A DNA stretch of 64,000 bases from Natronorubrum halalkaliphilum (GCF_009834785.1 NZ_WUYX01000003.1:44900-108899), one strand, 5' to 3'; numbered from the stretch's first letter, positions 27,336-36,163 are shown. Program-made: numbers and translations. The notes: generated from the letters alone by a model not told the origin.

Positions 27336-27410
27336 CGGTCGTTCGGAGGGCGACTTTATACGGGTATCGCCGTTCTCGCGCAACTCCGGCCCTCGAGACG
27401 CTGCACCGAA

Positions 27411-28268
27411 TCAGTCGTACTCGTAGAAGCCCGATCCCGTTTTCTTCCCCAGTTCGCCGGCCTCGACTTTGCGTTTGAGGAGGTAGGCCGGCTTGTACCG
27501 ATCGCCGAGTTCCTCGTGGAGCGTCTCCGAGGCGTGGAGACAGATGTCGAGTCCGATGTGATCGGCCAGCGTGAGCGGCCCCATCGGCACGTTCGTCCCG
27601 AGTTCCATCCCCGCGTCAATATCCGCTTTCGTGGCGACGCCCTCGTCGAACGCCCGGATTCCCTCGTTGATCCAGGGCATGAGGATTCGGTTCGTGACGA
27701 AGCCCGGTTTGTCGTCAGACTCCCAGGTCGTCTTCTCGAGGTCTTCGGCGAACTCGTGGGCCAGATCGACGATCTCCGGATCCGTGTTCTCGCCGACGAC
27801 GACCTCGACGCCCTCCATGATCGGGACGGGGTTCATGAAGTGAAGGCCGACGACCGACTCCGCGCGGTCGGTCGCGCTGGCGATCGACGTGATCGAGAGC
27901 GTGCTCGTGTTCGTCGCCAGCAGGGCGTCTTCGGCCGCGATATCGTCGAGATCCTCGAAGATGTCGCGTTTAATCTCGAGTTCCTCGAGCGCCGCTTCGA
28001 CGATGACGTCGCAGTCCGCGAGCTCCTCGAGGTCGGTCGTGCCGGCGATCCGGTCGCGGACCGCCTCTGCCTCGTCCTCCGAGAGGGTCTCGTTCGAGAC
28101 GAGTCGGTCGAGGCTGTCGTCGATCGTGTCGAAGCCGCTGTCGAGGTACTCCTGTTCGATGTCCCGCATCACGACGTCGTAGCCCTGCGTGGCGGCGACC
28201 TGTGCGATACCGCTGCCCATCGTGCCCGCGCCGACGACACCGACGCGGTCGATCGTTTCGAGATCCAT
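27411..28268 (-). CDS. 3-hydroxyacyl-CoA dehydrogenase
   Basis: A 285-residue NAD-dependent enzyme for the third step of beta-oxidation. The Rossmann motif GAGTMGSGIAQ is at the N-terminus, the catalytic His is in LHFMNPVPIME, and the C-terminal dimerisation domain carries KPGFVTNRILMPWINE and GPLTLADHIGLD. It is the single-function form, without a fused hydratase. ATG 28268 or the adjacent ATG 28271 could be the start; a TTATTATC element about 25 bases upstream suits either. Divergent from the thiolase gene, so both may share a control region. Confidence 0.92.
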   Translation of the reverse strand: MDLETIDRVGVVGAGTMGSGIAQVAATQGYDVVMRDIEQEYLDSGFDTIDDSLDRLVSNETLSEDEAEAVRDRIAGTTDLEELADCDVIVEAALEELEIKRDIFEDLDDIAAEDALLATNTSTLSITSIASATDRAESVVGLHFMNPVPIMEGVEVVVGENTDPEIVDLAHEFAEDLEKTTWESDDKPGFVTNRILMPWINEGIRAFDEGVATKADIDAGMELGTNVPMGPLTLADHIGLDICLHASETLHEELGDRYKPAYLLKRKVEAGELGKKTGSGFYEYD

Positions 28269-28410
28269 CATCAGTTCCTGTTCCGACGACGATAATAAGC
28301 GTGCCGACTCGCCGGATATCGGCCGTCCCGGTCGACCGTCGGCCACACTCTCGTCGGAACCCGTTCGATACACATATAGTCCCGTCTGTGCAACAGTGGC
28401 GTGGTAGCTA

Positions 28411-29580
28411 ATGTCGAAGGCATTTATCGGCGGAACGGGGATGACGTCGTTCGGGTCCTTTCCCGATCGAACGGGACGAGACATGTTTGCAGAGGCCGGC
28501 CTCGCCGCACTCGACGACGCCGGACTCGCGCCCGAGGACGTCGACGAAGTATTCTACGGCAACTTCGTCGGAACGCTCGCGGAGAACCAGGGCCATCAGG
28601 GACCGCTCGCAGCAGAGGCGCTCGGCACGACGGCCCCCTCCAGACGCGTCGAGAGCGCGTGTGCCTCGAGCGGGCTGGCGATCCGCGACGCCGTTCGCGC
28701 GGTTCGAACCGGCGAGTCGGACGTCGTCGTCGCCGGCGGCATGGAGCGGATGAGCAACATGGGAACGGCCGGGGCGACCGACGGCCTGGCCCGCGCGGCC
28801 GACGACCTCTTCGAGGTGCGGTCCGGGGTAACTTTCCCCGCGGCTTATGCGCTGTTAGCGCGGGCGTACTTCGCGGAGTACGGCGGCGATCGGACGGATC
28901 TCGCACACATCGCCGTCAAGAATCACGAGAACGCGCTCGTCAACGACCACGCCCACCTCCAGCAGGAGATCACGGTTGACGACGCCCTCGAGGCGCCCGA
29001 AATCGCGTCGCCGTTCGGGCTGTACGACGCCTGTCCGATCAGCGACGGTGCCGCCGCGGTCGTCCTGGTATCGCCGGCGTACGCGGCCGAACACAGTTTC
29101 GACGCGGGCGTCGCCATCACGGGCTCCGGCCACGGCGGCGATACGATGGGCGTACAGGATCGACGGTCGCTCGCGAAGACGCCGGCCACGCGTGACGCCG
29201 CCGAAGAGGCCTACGACGACGCCGGAATCGATCCGACGGACGTCGGACTCGCGGAGGTCCACGACTGCTTTACGATCGCGGAGGTGCTCGCGCTTGAGGG
29301 ACTCGGCCTCTACAGCCACGGGGAAGCGATCGGTGCGGCCCGCCGCGGTGAGACGCGACGGGACGGAGCGCTGCCAGTGAACCTCTCGGGCGGACTGAAG
29401 GCGAAGGGCCATCCCGTCGGTGCGACCGGCGCGGCCCAGGTCGCGGCCATCCGGGCGTTGCTCGAGGGAACGCATCCCCGCGCCGACGCCGTCGGTGACG
29501 ACGTGACCGTCGGCCTCGCACACAACGCCGGTGGCACCGTCGCCAGTGCAACGGTCCACGTGCTGGAGGTGGCGACATGA
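28411..29580 (+). CDS. Thiolase family protein, SCP2-type
   Basis: A 389-residue thiolase. The nucleophile is Cys84 in ESACASSG; a catalytic His is in GLKAKGHPVGATG. The usual C-terminal CxG Cys is replaced by His in HNAGGT, and HDCFTIAE is present, both typical of the sterol-carrier-protein-2 type. Such thiolases usually require a DUF35 partner, which is the next gene, overlapping by ATGA. It would cleave 3-ketoacyl-CoA or, in the reverse direction, condense acetyl-CoA. Confidence 0.92.
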   Translation: MSKAFIGGTGMTSFGSFPDRTGRDMFAEAGLAALDDAGLAPEDVDEVFYGNFVGTLAENQGHQGPLAAEALGTTAPSRRVESACASSGLAIRDAVRAVRTGESDVVVAGGMERMSNMGTAGATDGLARAADDLFEVRSGVTFPAAYALLARAYFAEYGGDRTDLAHIAVKNHENALVNDHAHLQQEITVDDALEAPEIASPFGLYDACPISDGAAAVVLVSPAYAAEHSFDAGVAITGSGHGGDTMGVQDRRSLAKTPATRDAAEEAYDDAGIDPTDVGLAEVHDCFTIAEVLALEGLGLYSHGEAIGAARRGETRRDGALPVNLSGGLKAKGHPVGATGAAQVAAIRALLEGTHPRADAVGDDVTVGLAHNAGGTVASATVHVLEVAT

Positions 29581-29957
29581 CGGCCACACAGGAGACCGGA
29601 TACGACGAATTCCTCGATGCGCTCGAGGCCGGCGAGGGGTACTACGCCGAGTGCTCGAACGGGCACGGAACGCTGCCGCCGCGGCGGGTCTGTCCCCACT
29701 GCGGGGACCGCGAACTGGAGACGGTACCGTTGGCGCCGACCGGAGAAATCGTCACCTACACTACCGTTTCCGTGCCGACGCCGGCGTTCGACGACGATGC
29801 CCCCTACGTTACAGCGATCGCGTCGTTCGGGCCGGTGCGACTGACCGGGATCGTCCGGAACGCCGGCGAGGACGACCTCGAAATCGGACGGGAAGTTACC
29901 GTCACCATCGAACCGACCGAAACGACCGACGAGCGGACGATCGCGTTCGAACCCTGA
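29577..29957 (+). CDS. Zn-ribbon OB-fold protein (DUF35), thiolase partner
   Basis: A 126-residue protein with an N-terminal zinc ribbon and a C-terminal OB fold (TGEIVTYTTVSVPTPAF). The second metal pair is CPHC at 39-42. The first pair is atypical: Cys26 is followed by SNGH rather than a second Cys, so His30 may serve. These proteins bind to SCP2-type thiolases and channel acyl-CoA. Translation is coupled to the thiolase by a 4-base overlap. Confidence 0.9.
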   Translation: MTATQETGYDEFLDALEAGEGYYAECSNGHGTLPPRRVCPHCGDRELETVPLAPTGEIVTYTTVSVPTPAFDDDAPYVTAIASFGPVRLTGIVRNAGEDDLEIGREVTVTIEPTETTDERTIAFEP

Positions 29958-29990
29958 CACCCCAACCACACATCCACCAGATTTCTCACG

Positions 29991-30413
29991 ATGGCACACA
30001 CGACCGATATCACCGTCGACTGGGGCGATACCGACGCGGGTGGCCTCATCTACTACCCCCGGTTCTTCCACTTCGTGATCGTCGGGTTGAACGACTACTT
30101 CAGCCCCGCCACCGGCGGCGACCATCCGATGGAATCGTACCGAAAAGAGGGCTACCTTCTCCCTGCGGTCGAGGCTTCGGCATCGTTTCACTCGCCGCTT
30201 CGCGCCGGCGACGCGGCGACGCTCGAAACGACCGTCGTCGACAGCGGGACCGCCTCGCTGACGATCGAATTTGCGATCGCTCGAGTCGCGGACGGCGAAC
30301 ACGTCGCCGACGGCGAGGTGTCGTTCGTCTTCGTGGACGAGGCGTTCGAAGCGGCGCCGCTTCCCCCGGAGATCCACGAGTGTATCCGCGAGCGCGGCGA
30401 TACGACGGACTGA
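29991..30413 (+). CDS. Acyl-CoA thioesterase, 4-hydroxybenzoyl-CoA type hotdog fold
   Basis: A 140-residue single-hotdog protein. The motif DTDAGGLIYYPRFF at 13-26 is the 4HBT catalytic signature, with Asp as the acid/base. It hydrolyses acyl-CoA or aryl-CoA to the free acid and CoA. It lies 33 bases after the DUF35 gene and probably belongs to the thiolase transcript. The chain specificity is not readable. Confidence 0.87.
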   Translation: MAHTTDITVDWGDTDAGGLIYYPRFFHFVIVGLNDYFSPATGGDHPMESYRKEGYLLPAVEASASFHSPLRAGDAATLETTVVDSGTASLTIEFAIARVADGEHVADGEVSFVFVDEAFEAAPLPPEIHECIRERGDTTD

Positions 30414-30444
30414 TCGAGGGACTCATCTGGACGGATTGACATCG

Positions 30445-30450
30445 AAAAAA
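30445..30450 (-). terminator. T-tract terminator candidate for the acyl-CoA ligase gene
   Basis: A run of six T on the minus strand lies about 50 bases past the ligase stop at 30500, in the short convergent gap with the thioesterase gene. Confidence 0.3.
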
Positions 30451-30499
30451 GCGATCGATCACGGCCACGGCGGCGTCGCCGAACTGCAGCGTCGTTCGA

Positions 30500-32134
30500 T
30501 CAGGCGTGTTTCTCCTCTTCCTGCTCTCGCAGTTCGACCCGTCGGATCTTGCCGCTCGAGGTCTTGGGCAGTTCGTCGACGAACTCGATTCGTCGGGGGT
30601 ACTTGTAGGGTGCCGTCTCCTCTTTCATGAACTCCTGGAGTTCGGTCTTGAGTTCGTCGCTTCCCTCGTACCCCTCGGCGAGGATCACGTACGTCTTGAC
30701 GACGCTGCCGCGTTCGTCGTGTGGACTGTCGACCGCGGCGGCCTCCGCGACGGCGTCGTGGCTGATGAGCGCGTCTTCGACCTCGAAGGGGCCGATGCGG
30801 TACCCCGACGAGATGATGATGTCGTCGGCCCGGCCTTCGAAGAAGAAGTAGCCGTCTTCGTCCTGGGAGGCCAGGTCGCCGGTTCGGTAGTACTCGCCGG
30901 ACAGCTTCTGTTCGTCGAGTTCGGGCTTCTCGTAGTAGCCGTCGAAGATCGCCGGGGAGTCGACGGGCACGGCAATTTCGCCGATTTCGCCGGGTTCGAC
31001 CTCTTCTTCCTTGTCCATTTCGACGATCGTCGCGCCGACGCCGGGGGTCGGCTTGCCCATGCTCCCGGACTTGACCTCGATTCCCGGATAGTTCGTCACG
31101 AGCGCGACGGTCTCGGTCTGGCCGTAGCCGTCCCGCGGCGTGACGCCCCAGGCCTCTTCGATGCGCTCGATGGGCTCGCGGTTGAGCGGTTCGCCCGCCG
31201 AAAGCGTGTTGTTTAGCTGCACGTCGTAGGACTCGAGGTCGGCGTTAGCGAACATCCGGTACTGGGTGGGAACGGCACAGAGCTTGGTGACGCCCTCGTC
31301 CTCGAGGATCTGGAGGAAGGTTTCGGGTTCGAAGTCGCCGTCGTAGATGAGCTGCGTCGCACCGGAGGTCAGGCCGACGCCGACCGGGCTCCAGAACCAC
31401 TTGGCCCAGCCGGTGCCGGTGGTCGCCCACAACAACTCCTCCTCGAGATCGGTGTCGTCGTCGACGCCCCACCAGTACGGGCCGTTGACCCGGTTGAAGC
31501 AGTACTGCCAGCGGTGTTTGTGCAGTACCGGCTTCGGCTGGCCGGTCGTCCCGCTGGTGTAGTTGATCGACATCGGGTCCTCCGCCGAGAGGTCGGGACC
31601 GTCGTACTCGGTCGGCTGATCGTCGATCACCGACTGGAACGTCGTCCATCGGTCGTCGTCGAGGTCGGCTTCGTCGCCGTCGAGGACGATCACGCGCTCG
31701 AGCGGCGAGTCGTCGAGGATCGGCTCGACCATGTCGGTGAGCGACTCGTGGACGATGACCGTCGTCGCGGTACAGTCGTTCGAGCGGAACTCGATGTCCT
31801 TCGCACGCAGCATCGACGAACAGGGAACCAGCAGCGAGCCCGTCGCGAGCGCTCCCAGCTGGATGGCGAACGCGTCCGGATGGCGCGGGAACAGGTGCAT
31901 GACGCGGTCGCCCTTGCCGACGCCGAGCTCCTCGAGCCCGTTCGCAAATCGGTTCATGTCGTCGCGAAGGTCGGCGTAGGTTCGCTCCTCCCGATGCCCG
32001 TCTTCGTTCAGAAAGTGAACGGCGACCCGGTCCCCGAACGACGCCGCGTGGTCGGCGACGGTCGACGTGACCGTGTACGATTCGGGGATGTCCCATTCGA
32101 ACTCCTCGACTATGGTATCGTAATCCACACCCAT
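30500..32134 (-). CDS. AMP-forming acyl-CoA synthetase
   Basis: A 544-residue ligase activating a carboxylic acid to its CoA thioester through an acyl-adenylate. The P-loop is YTSGTTGQPKPVLH, the A5 motif DGYGQTETV, the A7 motif YYRTGDLASQDEDGYFFFEGR, and the A10 catalytic Lys is about residue 529 in KTSSGKIRR. Overall it resembles medium-chain/aromatic acyl-CoA synthetases more than acetyl-CoA synthetase. It would feed the acyl-CoA dehydrogenase and thiolase encoded in the same island. Confidence 0.9.
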   Translation of the reverse strand: MGVDYDTIVEEFEWDIPESYTVTSTVADHAASFGDRVAVHFLNEDGHREERTYADLRDDMNRFANGLEELGVGKGDRVMHLFPRHPDAFAIQLGALATGSLLVPCSSMLRAKDIEFRSNDCTATTVIVHESLTDMVEPILDDSPLERVIVLDGDEADLDDDRWTTFQSVIDDQPTEYDGPDLSAEDPMSINYTSGTTGQPKPVLHKHRWQYCFNRVNGPYWWGVDDDTDLEEELLWATTGTGWAKWFWSPVGVGLTSGATQLIYDGDFEPETFLQILEDEGVTKLCAVPTQYRMFANADLESYDVQLNNTLSAGEPLNREPIERIEEAWGVTPRDGYGQTETVALVTNYPGIEVKSGSMGKPTPGVGATIVEMDKEEEVEPGEIGEIAVPVDSPAIFDGYYEKPELDEQKLSGEYYRTGDLASQDEDGYFFFEGRADDIIISSGYRIGPFEVEDALISHDAVAEAAAVDSPHDERGSVVKTYVILAEGYEGSDELKTELQEFMKEETAPYKYPRRIEFVDELPKTSSGKIRRVELREQEEEKHA

Positions 32135-32437
32135 ACCCGAACAATCATACCATGCCCGCTTTAATGTTTTGCTGACTCCGTTACTTTTGCCGAGAACGCC
32201 GTTTGTAGAGACTCATACTGCCGGTCAGAACGATTCGAAGATCGGTCGCGCTACTGCGGCCGTCATCCCCAAGGACGGCCGCGAATTCGCGACCGACTTC
32301 TCAGTGACTTCTGTCCGACAGTCTCACGAAAGGGAATCGAGCCTGGCCGTTACCTTCGGTAGGGACCGACGCGAGTCGGCAGTTATGGCGAGGTGTCGCG
32401 AGGGAACACTTAACACACTTTGCCTCGCGTCTCGAGT
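32135..32437. other. Intergenic region containing repeat copy A
   Basis: This 300-base spacer contains the first copy of the 112-bp repeat (32214-32326) and a short AT-rich segment around 32400-32415 that may be the promoter of the DehI-family gene. No gene is supported. Confidence 0.5.
32214..32326 (+). repeat. 112-bp interspersed repeat, copy A (MITE-like)
   Basis: Begins CATACTGCCGGTCAGAACGA and ends CTTCTGTCCGACAGTCTCAC. It aligns along its whole length with the copy at 33321-33432, sharing the core CGCGCTACTGCGGCCGTC and the palindrome CGCGAATTCGCG. The ends are imperfect inverted repeats (ATACTG.../...GACAGT), the layout of a non-autonomous transposable element. It carries no open reading frame of note. 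Confidence 0.75.
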
Positions 32438-33322
32438 ATGGACACGAGCGATCAGTTGTACGAACTGGACGCGACGGGATGGAAACGAGGGCTCTACGAC
32501 GACGTCAAGCGAACGTTCAGAGCGCCGATCGTCAACTGGATCTTCCGGACGACGATGGCGAACTATCCCGAGTTCGTCCGCTACGCCTGGGGGCAAGTGA
32601 AGCCGGCGTTCGAAACCGCTCGGTTCGGCCGGTTCTCGGTTACCTATCGGGACACCGTTCTCTCGGCGGTCGAAGAAACGGAGCCCGTTCCGACCTATCG
32701 CTGCGACGAACTCGCGGTGTCACCCGCCGAATACGGTGAGCTTCGCGGTCAGCTCGCAACCTATGATATCGTCGCCCCGCGACTCGCCGTCCTCTTCGAA
32801 CTCGTCGATCGAGCCCTCCACGACGAGCCGATCGGGACCGACCCCGATCGAACTCGTGCGGCGACGGCACCCCTTCCAGCGGACCTCGACGCGGATCGGG
32901 GCCGACCGCCGACGATGGTCGCGTTCGACGAGACGCCGGCCGAACTGGCCGACACATTGTCGGCCATTCAGTCCTTCCACGGGCTCGAGGACGGTCTTCC
33001 GAGCATCTACCGTACCCTCGCTCAGTGGCCCGACTATCTGGGTCCCATGTGGGACGACCTCGAGCCGCGCCTCGAGAGCGACGGGTTTTCGACCGCGACG
33101 AACGCCGGCCGAGAAGCGGTGACCGACTACGTCGACTCGCTGCCCTACACGCCGCGACTGGATCCCGACTCGCTCGAGAAACGGGGGATCGACGAGACGG
33201 CGACCGAGGAACTCGGGGACCTGTTCCGGGAGTTCAGCCGTGGAGCGATCGAGACCGTCATCCCGGCGCTGCCGATCTACGCGGCAACGGTCGACGCCGC
33301 CGGAAAGCGTTCGTCGGACTGA
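32438..33322 (+). CDS. DehI-family (2-haloacid dehalogenase-like) protein
   Basis: A 294-residue protein that I assign to the DehI family of cofactor-free DL-2-haloacid dehalogenases. The family's two-fold pseudo-repeat is visible: TMANYPEFVRYAWGQVKPAF near residues 35-55 and TLAQWPDYLGPMWDDLEPRL near 190-210, each a W-P/Y-P helix unit. Many archaeal members have no tested activity, so dehalogenation is not certain. Its stop codon overlaps the first bases of repeat copy B, which raises the possibility that the 3' end was trimmed by insertion. Confidence 0.75.
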   Translation: MDTSDQLYELDATGWKRGLYDDVKRTFRAPIVNWIFRTTMANYPEFVRYAWGQVKPAFETARFGRFSVTYRDTVLSAVEETEPVPTYRCDELAVSPAEYGELRGQLATYDIVAPRLAVLFELVDRALHDEPIGTDPDRTRAATAPLPADLDADRGRPPTMVAFDETPAELADTLSAIQSFHGLEDGLPSIYRTLAQWPDYLGPMWDDLEPRLESDGFSTATNAGREAVTDYVDSLPYTPRLDPDSLEKRGIDETATEELGDLFREFSRGAIETVIPALPIYAATVDAAGKRSSD

Positions 33323-33432
33323 TACTGTCGAACAGAACGACGTGAAGACCGGCCGCGCTACTGCGGCCGTCTCCGACGTCGACGGTCGCGAATTCGCGAT
33401 CGACTTCGTATTGACTGCTGTCCGACAGTATG
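33321..33432 (+). repeat. 112-bp interspersed repeat, copy B (MITE-like)
   Basis: Begins GATACTGTCGAACAGAACGA and ends GCTGTCCGACAGTATGA, so its ends are inverted repeats of each other (ATACTGTC.../...GACAGTAT). Inside are a GGCCGC-GCTACT-GCGGCC hairpin and the 14-base palindrome TCGCGAATTCGCGA. It starts inside the stop codon of the DehI-family gene. Confidence 0.8.
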
Positions 33433-33734
33433 AACTGGGTTGGCTGCAGTTCGAAAGCACGACTCGAGAAGTAGCGCCGGTGTGTGAATCACCCACAATA
33501 TTGCCGGTGCCGATCGAAGAGCGCCGTATGTCGTTCGAACCAGCAGCGGTCGAGGCGGTGATGGTCGACTCCTACGGCACCTTCGTCGATTCGTCCGCCG
33601 TGGAAACGACGCCGGAATTTTCGATTCGCCCTCCGACTTATCGATCCAGTACCTTCGAGCAGCCGTGTATTCTCGGATATTAGGTCTCTACCAGCGTAAG
33701 AATTTAATACTTGCATTATGACGAGAGGTAGTGT
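33433..33734. other. Intergenic region before the symporter pair
   Basis: About 300 bases. Part of it, 33527-33590, reads like a haloacid-dehalogenase start (MSFEPAAVEAVMVDSYGTFV), but the frame then loses similarity and no downstream domain exists. It may be a truncated HAD-type gene. An AT-rich stretch at 33690-33715 is probably the promoter of the DUF3311 gene. Confidence 0.4.
33528..33683 (+). pseudogene. Possible truncated HAD-family dehalogenase fragment
   Basis: An ATG at 33528 opens a frame of 51 codons starting MSFEPAAVEAVMVDSYGTFV; the VMVDSYGTFVDSSAVE segment resembles motif I (nucleophile Asp) and the following helix of 2-haloacid dehalogenases. The rest of the ~220-residue HAD domain is missing and the tail is unrelated. 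A dehalogenase-like remnant next to a DehI-family gene is suggestive, but the match rests on about 20 residues. Confidence 0.4.
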
Positions 33735-34037
33735 ATGCAGACACATACCAAAGAAGCACTTGCGTCGATGATCGCGGCATTGGCGCTCATCGGTGTCATA
33801 CACGCGGGGATCTGGTTCACCATATTCGGGACCCCCGATTTCACGGTGTTGGGGTTTCCGTTCCACTACTTCTGGCTGGTGGCCGGTGGGCCGATAGCGA
33901 TGTTCGTCCTGTACTGGATCTATTACCAGTACGTCACGACGTCCATCATGGAGGAAAAGCAGCAGTTGAAGCAAGCGGCAGCAGACGCCGAAACGACCGG
34001 TGAAGTCGGTGCTGAGCCGGGTGATTCCGATGATTAA
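33735..34037 (+). CDS. DUF3311 small membrane protein, symporter partner
   Basis: A 100-residue protein with two membrane helices (about residues 10-32 and 42-65) and an acidic, helical tail. The FGTPDFTVLGFPFHYFWLV loop and layout match DUF3311, small proteins encoded directly before sodium:solute symporters. It overlaps the symporter start by eight bases, so the two are made together and probably form one transporter. Confidence 0.85.
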   Translation: MQTHTKEALASMIAALALIGVIHAGIWFTIFGTPDFTVLGFPFHYFWLVAGGPIAMFVLYWIYYQYVTTSIMEEKQQLKQAAADAETTGEVGAEPGDSDD

Positions 34038-35694
34038 TCCGCTACAGCAGGCCGGCGAGTATCCGTTCCAGGAAACGTTCCAGGAACTTGCGATTCCGAT
34101 TCTGATCATCCTTGCGACGTTCGTCGTGTACTACGGGATCAGTTACTACATGAAAAATCGGATCAAGGGAACGGACGACTACATGGTCGCCGGCCGAACC
34201 ATCGGCCCGTTCGTCAACGGCTCTGCGATCTCGGCGACCTGGGAGAGTCTGGCGACGTTCATGGGCGTCGTCGCGTTGATGGTCCAGGTCCAGATTCCGT
34301 TTCTGGCGGTGTGGACCAACTTCCTGCTGTCGATCCCGCTGATCGTCATCCTGTACGGGCAGACGCTTCGCCGACTCGGATCGTACACCCCGGCGACGTT
34401 CTGTAAGGACCGGTACGGGAATACGATGTCCGTCGTCATGGCGCTACTCATCGTGTTCGTCATGCTGATGTACGCGCTGGGTCAGTTCATCGGCCTCGCA
34501 CAGATCGCCGAGATCCTGTTCGGCTGGGACTACACCCTCTCGCTGTTCGTTATCGCGGCACTCGTGACGGGATACGTGGTTATCGCGGGAATGTGGGGTG
34601 TGTCCTACAACTCCGCGCTCCAGTTCTGGATCATGTTGACGGCGGCGTTCATCCCGATGATGTTCGTGCTGAACCAGCTCGGCTCCTCGGGCTGGTTCTT
34701 CCCGCCGCTCGGATACGGGGACCTCGTCCCGGAGATGGAACAGACGAACCCCGGCTTCTTCGACATGACCTTCGATACGCGATGGTACTTCGCGATGTTC
34801 CTGGCGATGGCGCTGGGTCCGATCGGCATGCCCCACCTCGCACAGCGGATCTTCACCAGCCGCGACGTCGAGGCCGGTCGGAAGACCGTCTTCTGGTTCG
34901 TCGTCGTGACAGGCCTGATGTTCGCGACGATCTACTCCGTCGCGTTCGCCGGCGTCTACTGGCTCGGTCAGGAGGGGTACGAAGTCGCCGAAGCTGACTT
35001 CGACAAGATGATCTTCTACCTCAACTTCGCGTTCAGCGGCGATACGGTGACCGGGTACGTCGTCGCCGGCGCCATCGCCGGAGGCCTCTCGACGGTGAGC
35101 GGCCACATGCTTGCGATCAGTGCCGCCGTCGCGAACGACATCACCGAAGCGTTCGAACTCGACATCACCGAAGACCGCAAGACGCAGTTCGGCTACGCGT
35201 CCGTCATCGGCGCCGGACTCGTCGTCGCCCTGATTGCCCTCAGCCCGCCCGCGTTCCTCGTCGTCAGTATCCTGTGGGCGTTCGCCGTCAGTGCGGCCGC
35301 GATCACGCCGACGATCGTGCTCGGCGTCTGGTCGGCTCGGGTCAACCGATACGGGGCGATCGCCTCGAGCATCGTCGGCTTCTTCACCGTCGTCATCCTC
35401 TCGCCACACGCGCTCGGCGGGATCGGTGCCGGCGCCGAAGGATTGACCGCAGACCTCGGGATCGACGCGATCATGATCGCGTTCCCGCTCTCGATTCTGA
35501 CGTTCGTCGGCGTCTCGCTCGCCGCCGAACGTATCGATTCACTCGACGTGGACCCGGCGGACAACCGATCGCTCATCAACGAAATGCACGGCTATCCCGA
35601 CGACGGCACCGAACGTTTTAACAGCGCGATGCCGTTGATCGCCCTCGCCGTGCTCATGCTACCGATTCTCTGGTGGGGAATCCAGCCCTGGTAA
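34030..35694 (+). CDS. Sodium:solute symporter family transporter (SSS)
   Basis: A 554-residue secondary transporter with about thirteen membrane helices. It carries DDYMVAGRTIGPFVNGSAISATWES near 50-75, the SSS entry motif, and GGLSTVSGHMLAISAAVANDI near 365-385 with the Ser/Thr residues of the sodium site. The GPIGMPHLAQRIF segment resembles acetate/pyruvate and other monocarboxylate carriers. ATG 34030 is taken because it starts just before the first helix and overlaps DUF3311. Lactate, acetate or pyruvate uptake is the best guess. Confidence 0.9.
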   Translation: MINPLQQAGEYPFQETFQELAIPILIILATFVVYYGISYYMKNRIKGTDDYMVAGRTIGPFVNGSAISATWESLATFMGVVALMVQVQIPFLAVWTNFLLSIPLIVILYGQTLRRLGSYTPATFCKDRYGNTMSVVMALLIVFVMLMYALGQFIGLAQIAEILFGWDYTLSLFVIAALVTGYVVIAGMWGVSYNSALQFWIMLTAAFIPMMFVLNQLGSSGWFFPPLGYGDLVPEMEQTNPGFFDMTFDTRWYFAMFLAMALGPIGMPHLAQRIFTSRDVEAGRKTVFWFVVVTGLMFATIYSVAFAGVYWLGQEGYEVAEADFDKMIFYLNFAFSGDTVTGYVVAGAIAGGLSTVSGHMLAISAAVANDITEAFELDITEDRKTQFGYASVIGAGLVVALIALSPPAFLVVSILWAFAVSAAAITPTIVLGVWSARVNRYGAIASSIVGFFTVVILSPHALGGIGAGAEGLTADLGIDAIMIAFPLSILTFVGVSLAAERIDSLDVDPADNRSLINEMHGYPDDGTERFNSAMPLIALAVLMLPILWWGIQPW

Positions 35695-35720
35695 TCTGCT
35701 TTATCTTTCACATTCACACT

Positions 35721-35885
35721 ATGCAGCTCTTTGGATCCAGACTCGGAACGGTGCTGTGGCTGCTCATCGGGATCGGTACCGGTGTGCTCGCCGTCCAGAA
35801 CGACAATCAGATAACCGCACTCATCGCCGTGGGATGGCTCGCCGTCGCCGTGTTCAGTTGGGCCGAGTATCGGAAACCCGATTGA
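35721..35885 (+). CDS. Small two-helix membrane protein of unknown function
   Basis: A 54-residue protein starting MQLFGSRLGTVLWLL with two hydrophobic segments (about 8-22 and 30-45) and a short loop VQNDNQ. It follows the symporter by 26 bases and is probably on its transcript. I do not recognise the family. Confidence 0.55.
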   Translation: MQLFGSRLGTVLWLLIGIGTGVLAVQNDNQITALIAVGWLAVAVFSWAEYRKPD

Positions 35886-36163
35886 CGCGGCGACCGTCGC
35901 TGTTCGACTGCGACACTCGAGATTCGAAACCTACGGCTTGCGGCTCGCGACTCGCGTTTCGAGACGGTATTTTCGATCGAGACCCCTCGAGGCTCGATTT
36001 TCGAGAGTTGGCCACTCCCCATTCTCAGCGGACGCTGCCAGAACTCGAGATCGACCGAGTCTCTACCGAAAAGCAGGCTGAGCGCCTCGGAACCGTCCGG
36101 GAATCTTCGATTGCCTCGCTCACGAGAATCGCAAATTCTCGAACGGCTCGATCCCGAGGCGAT

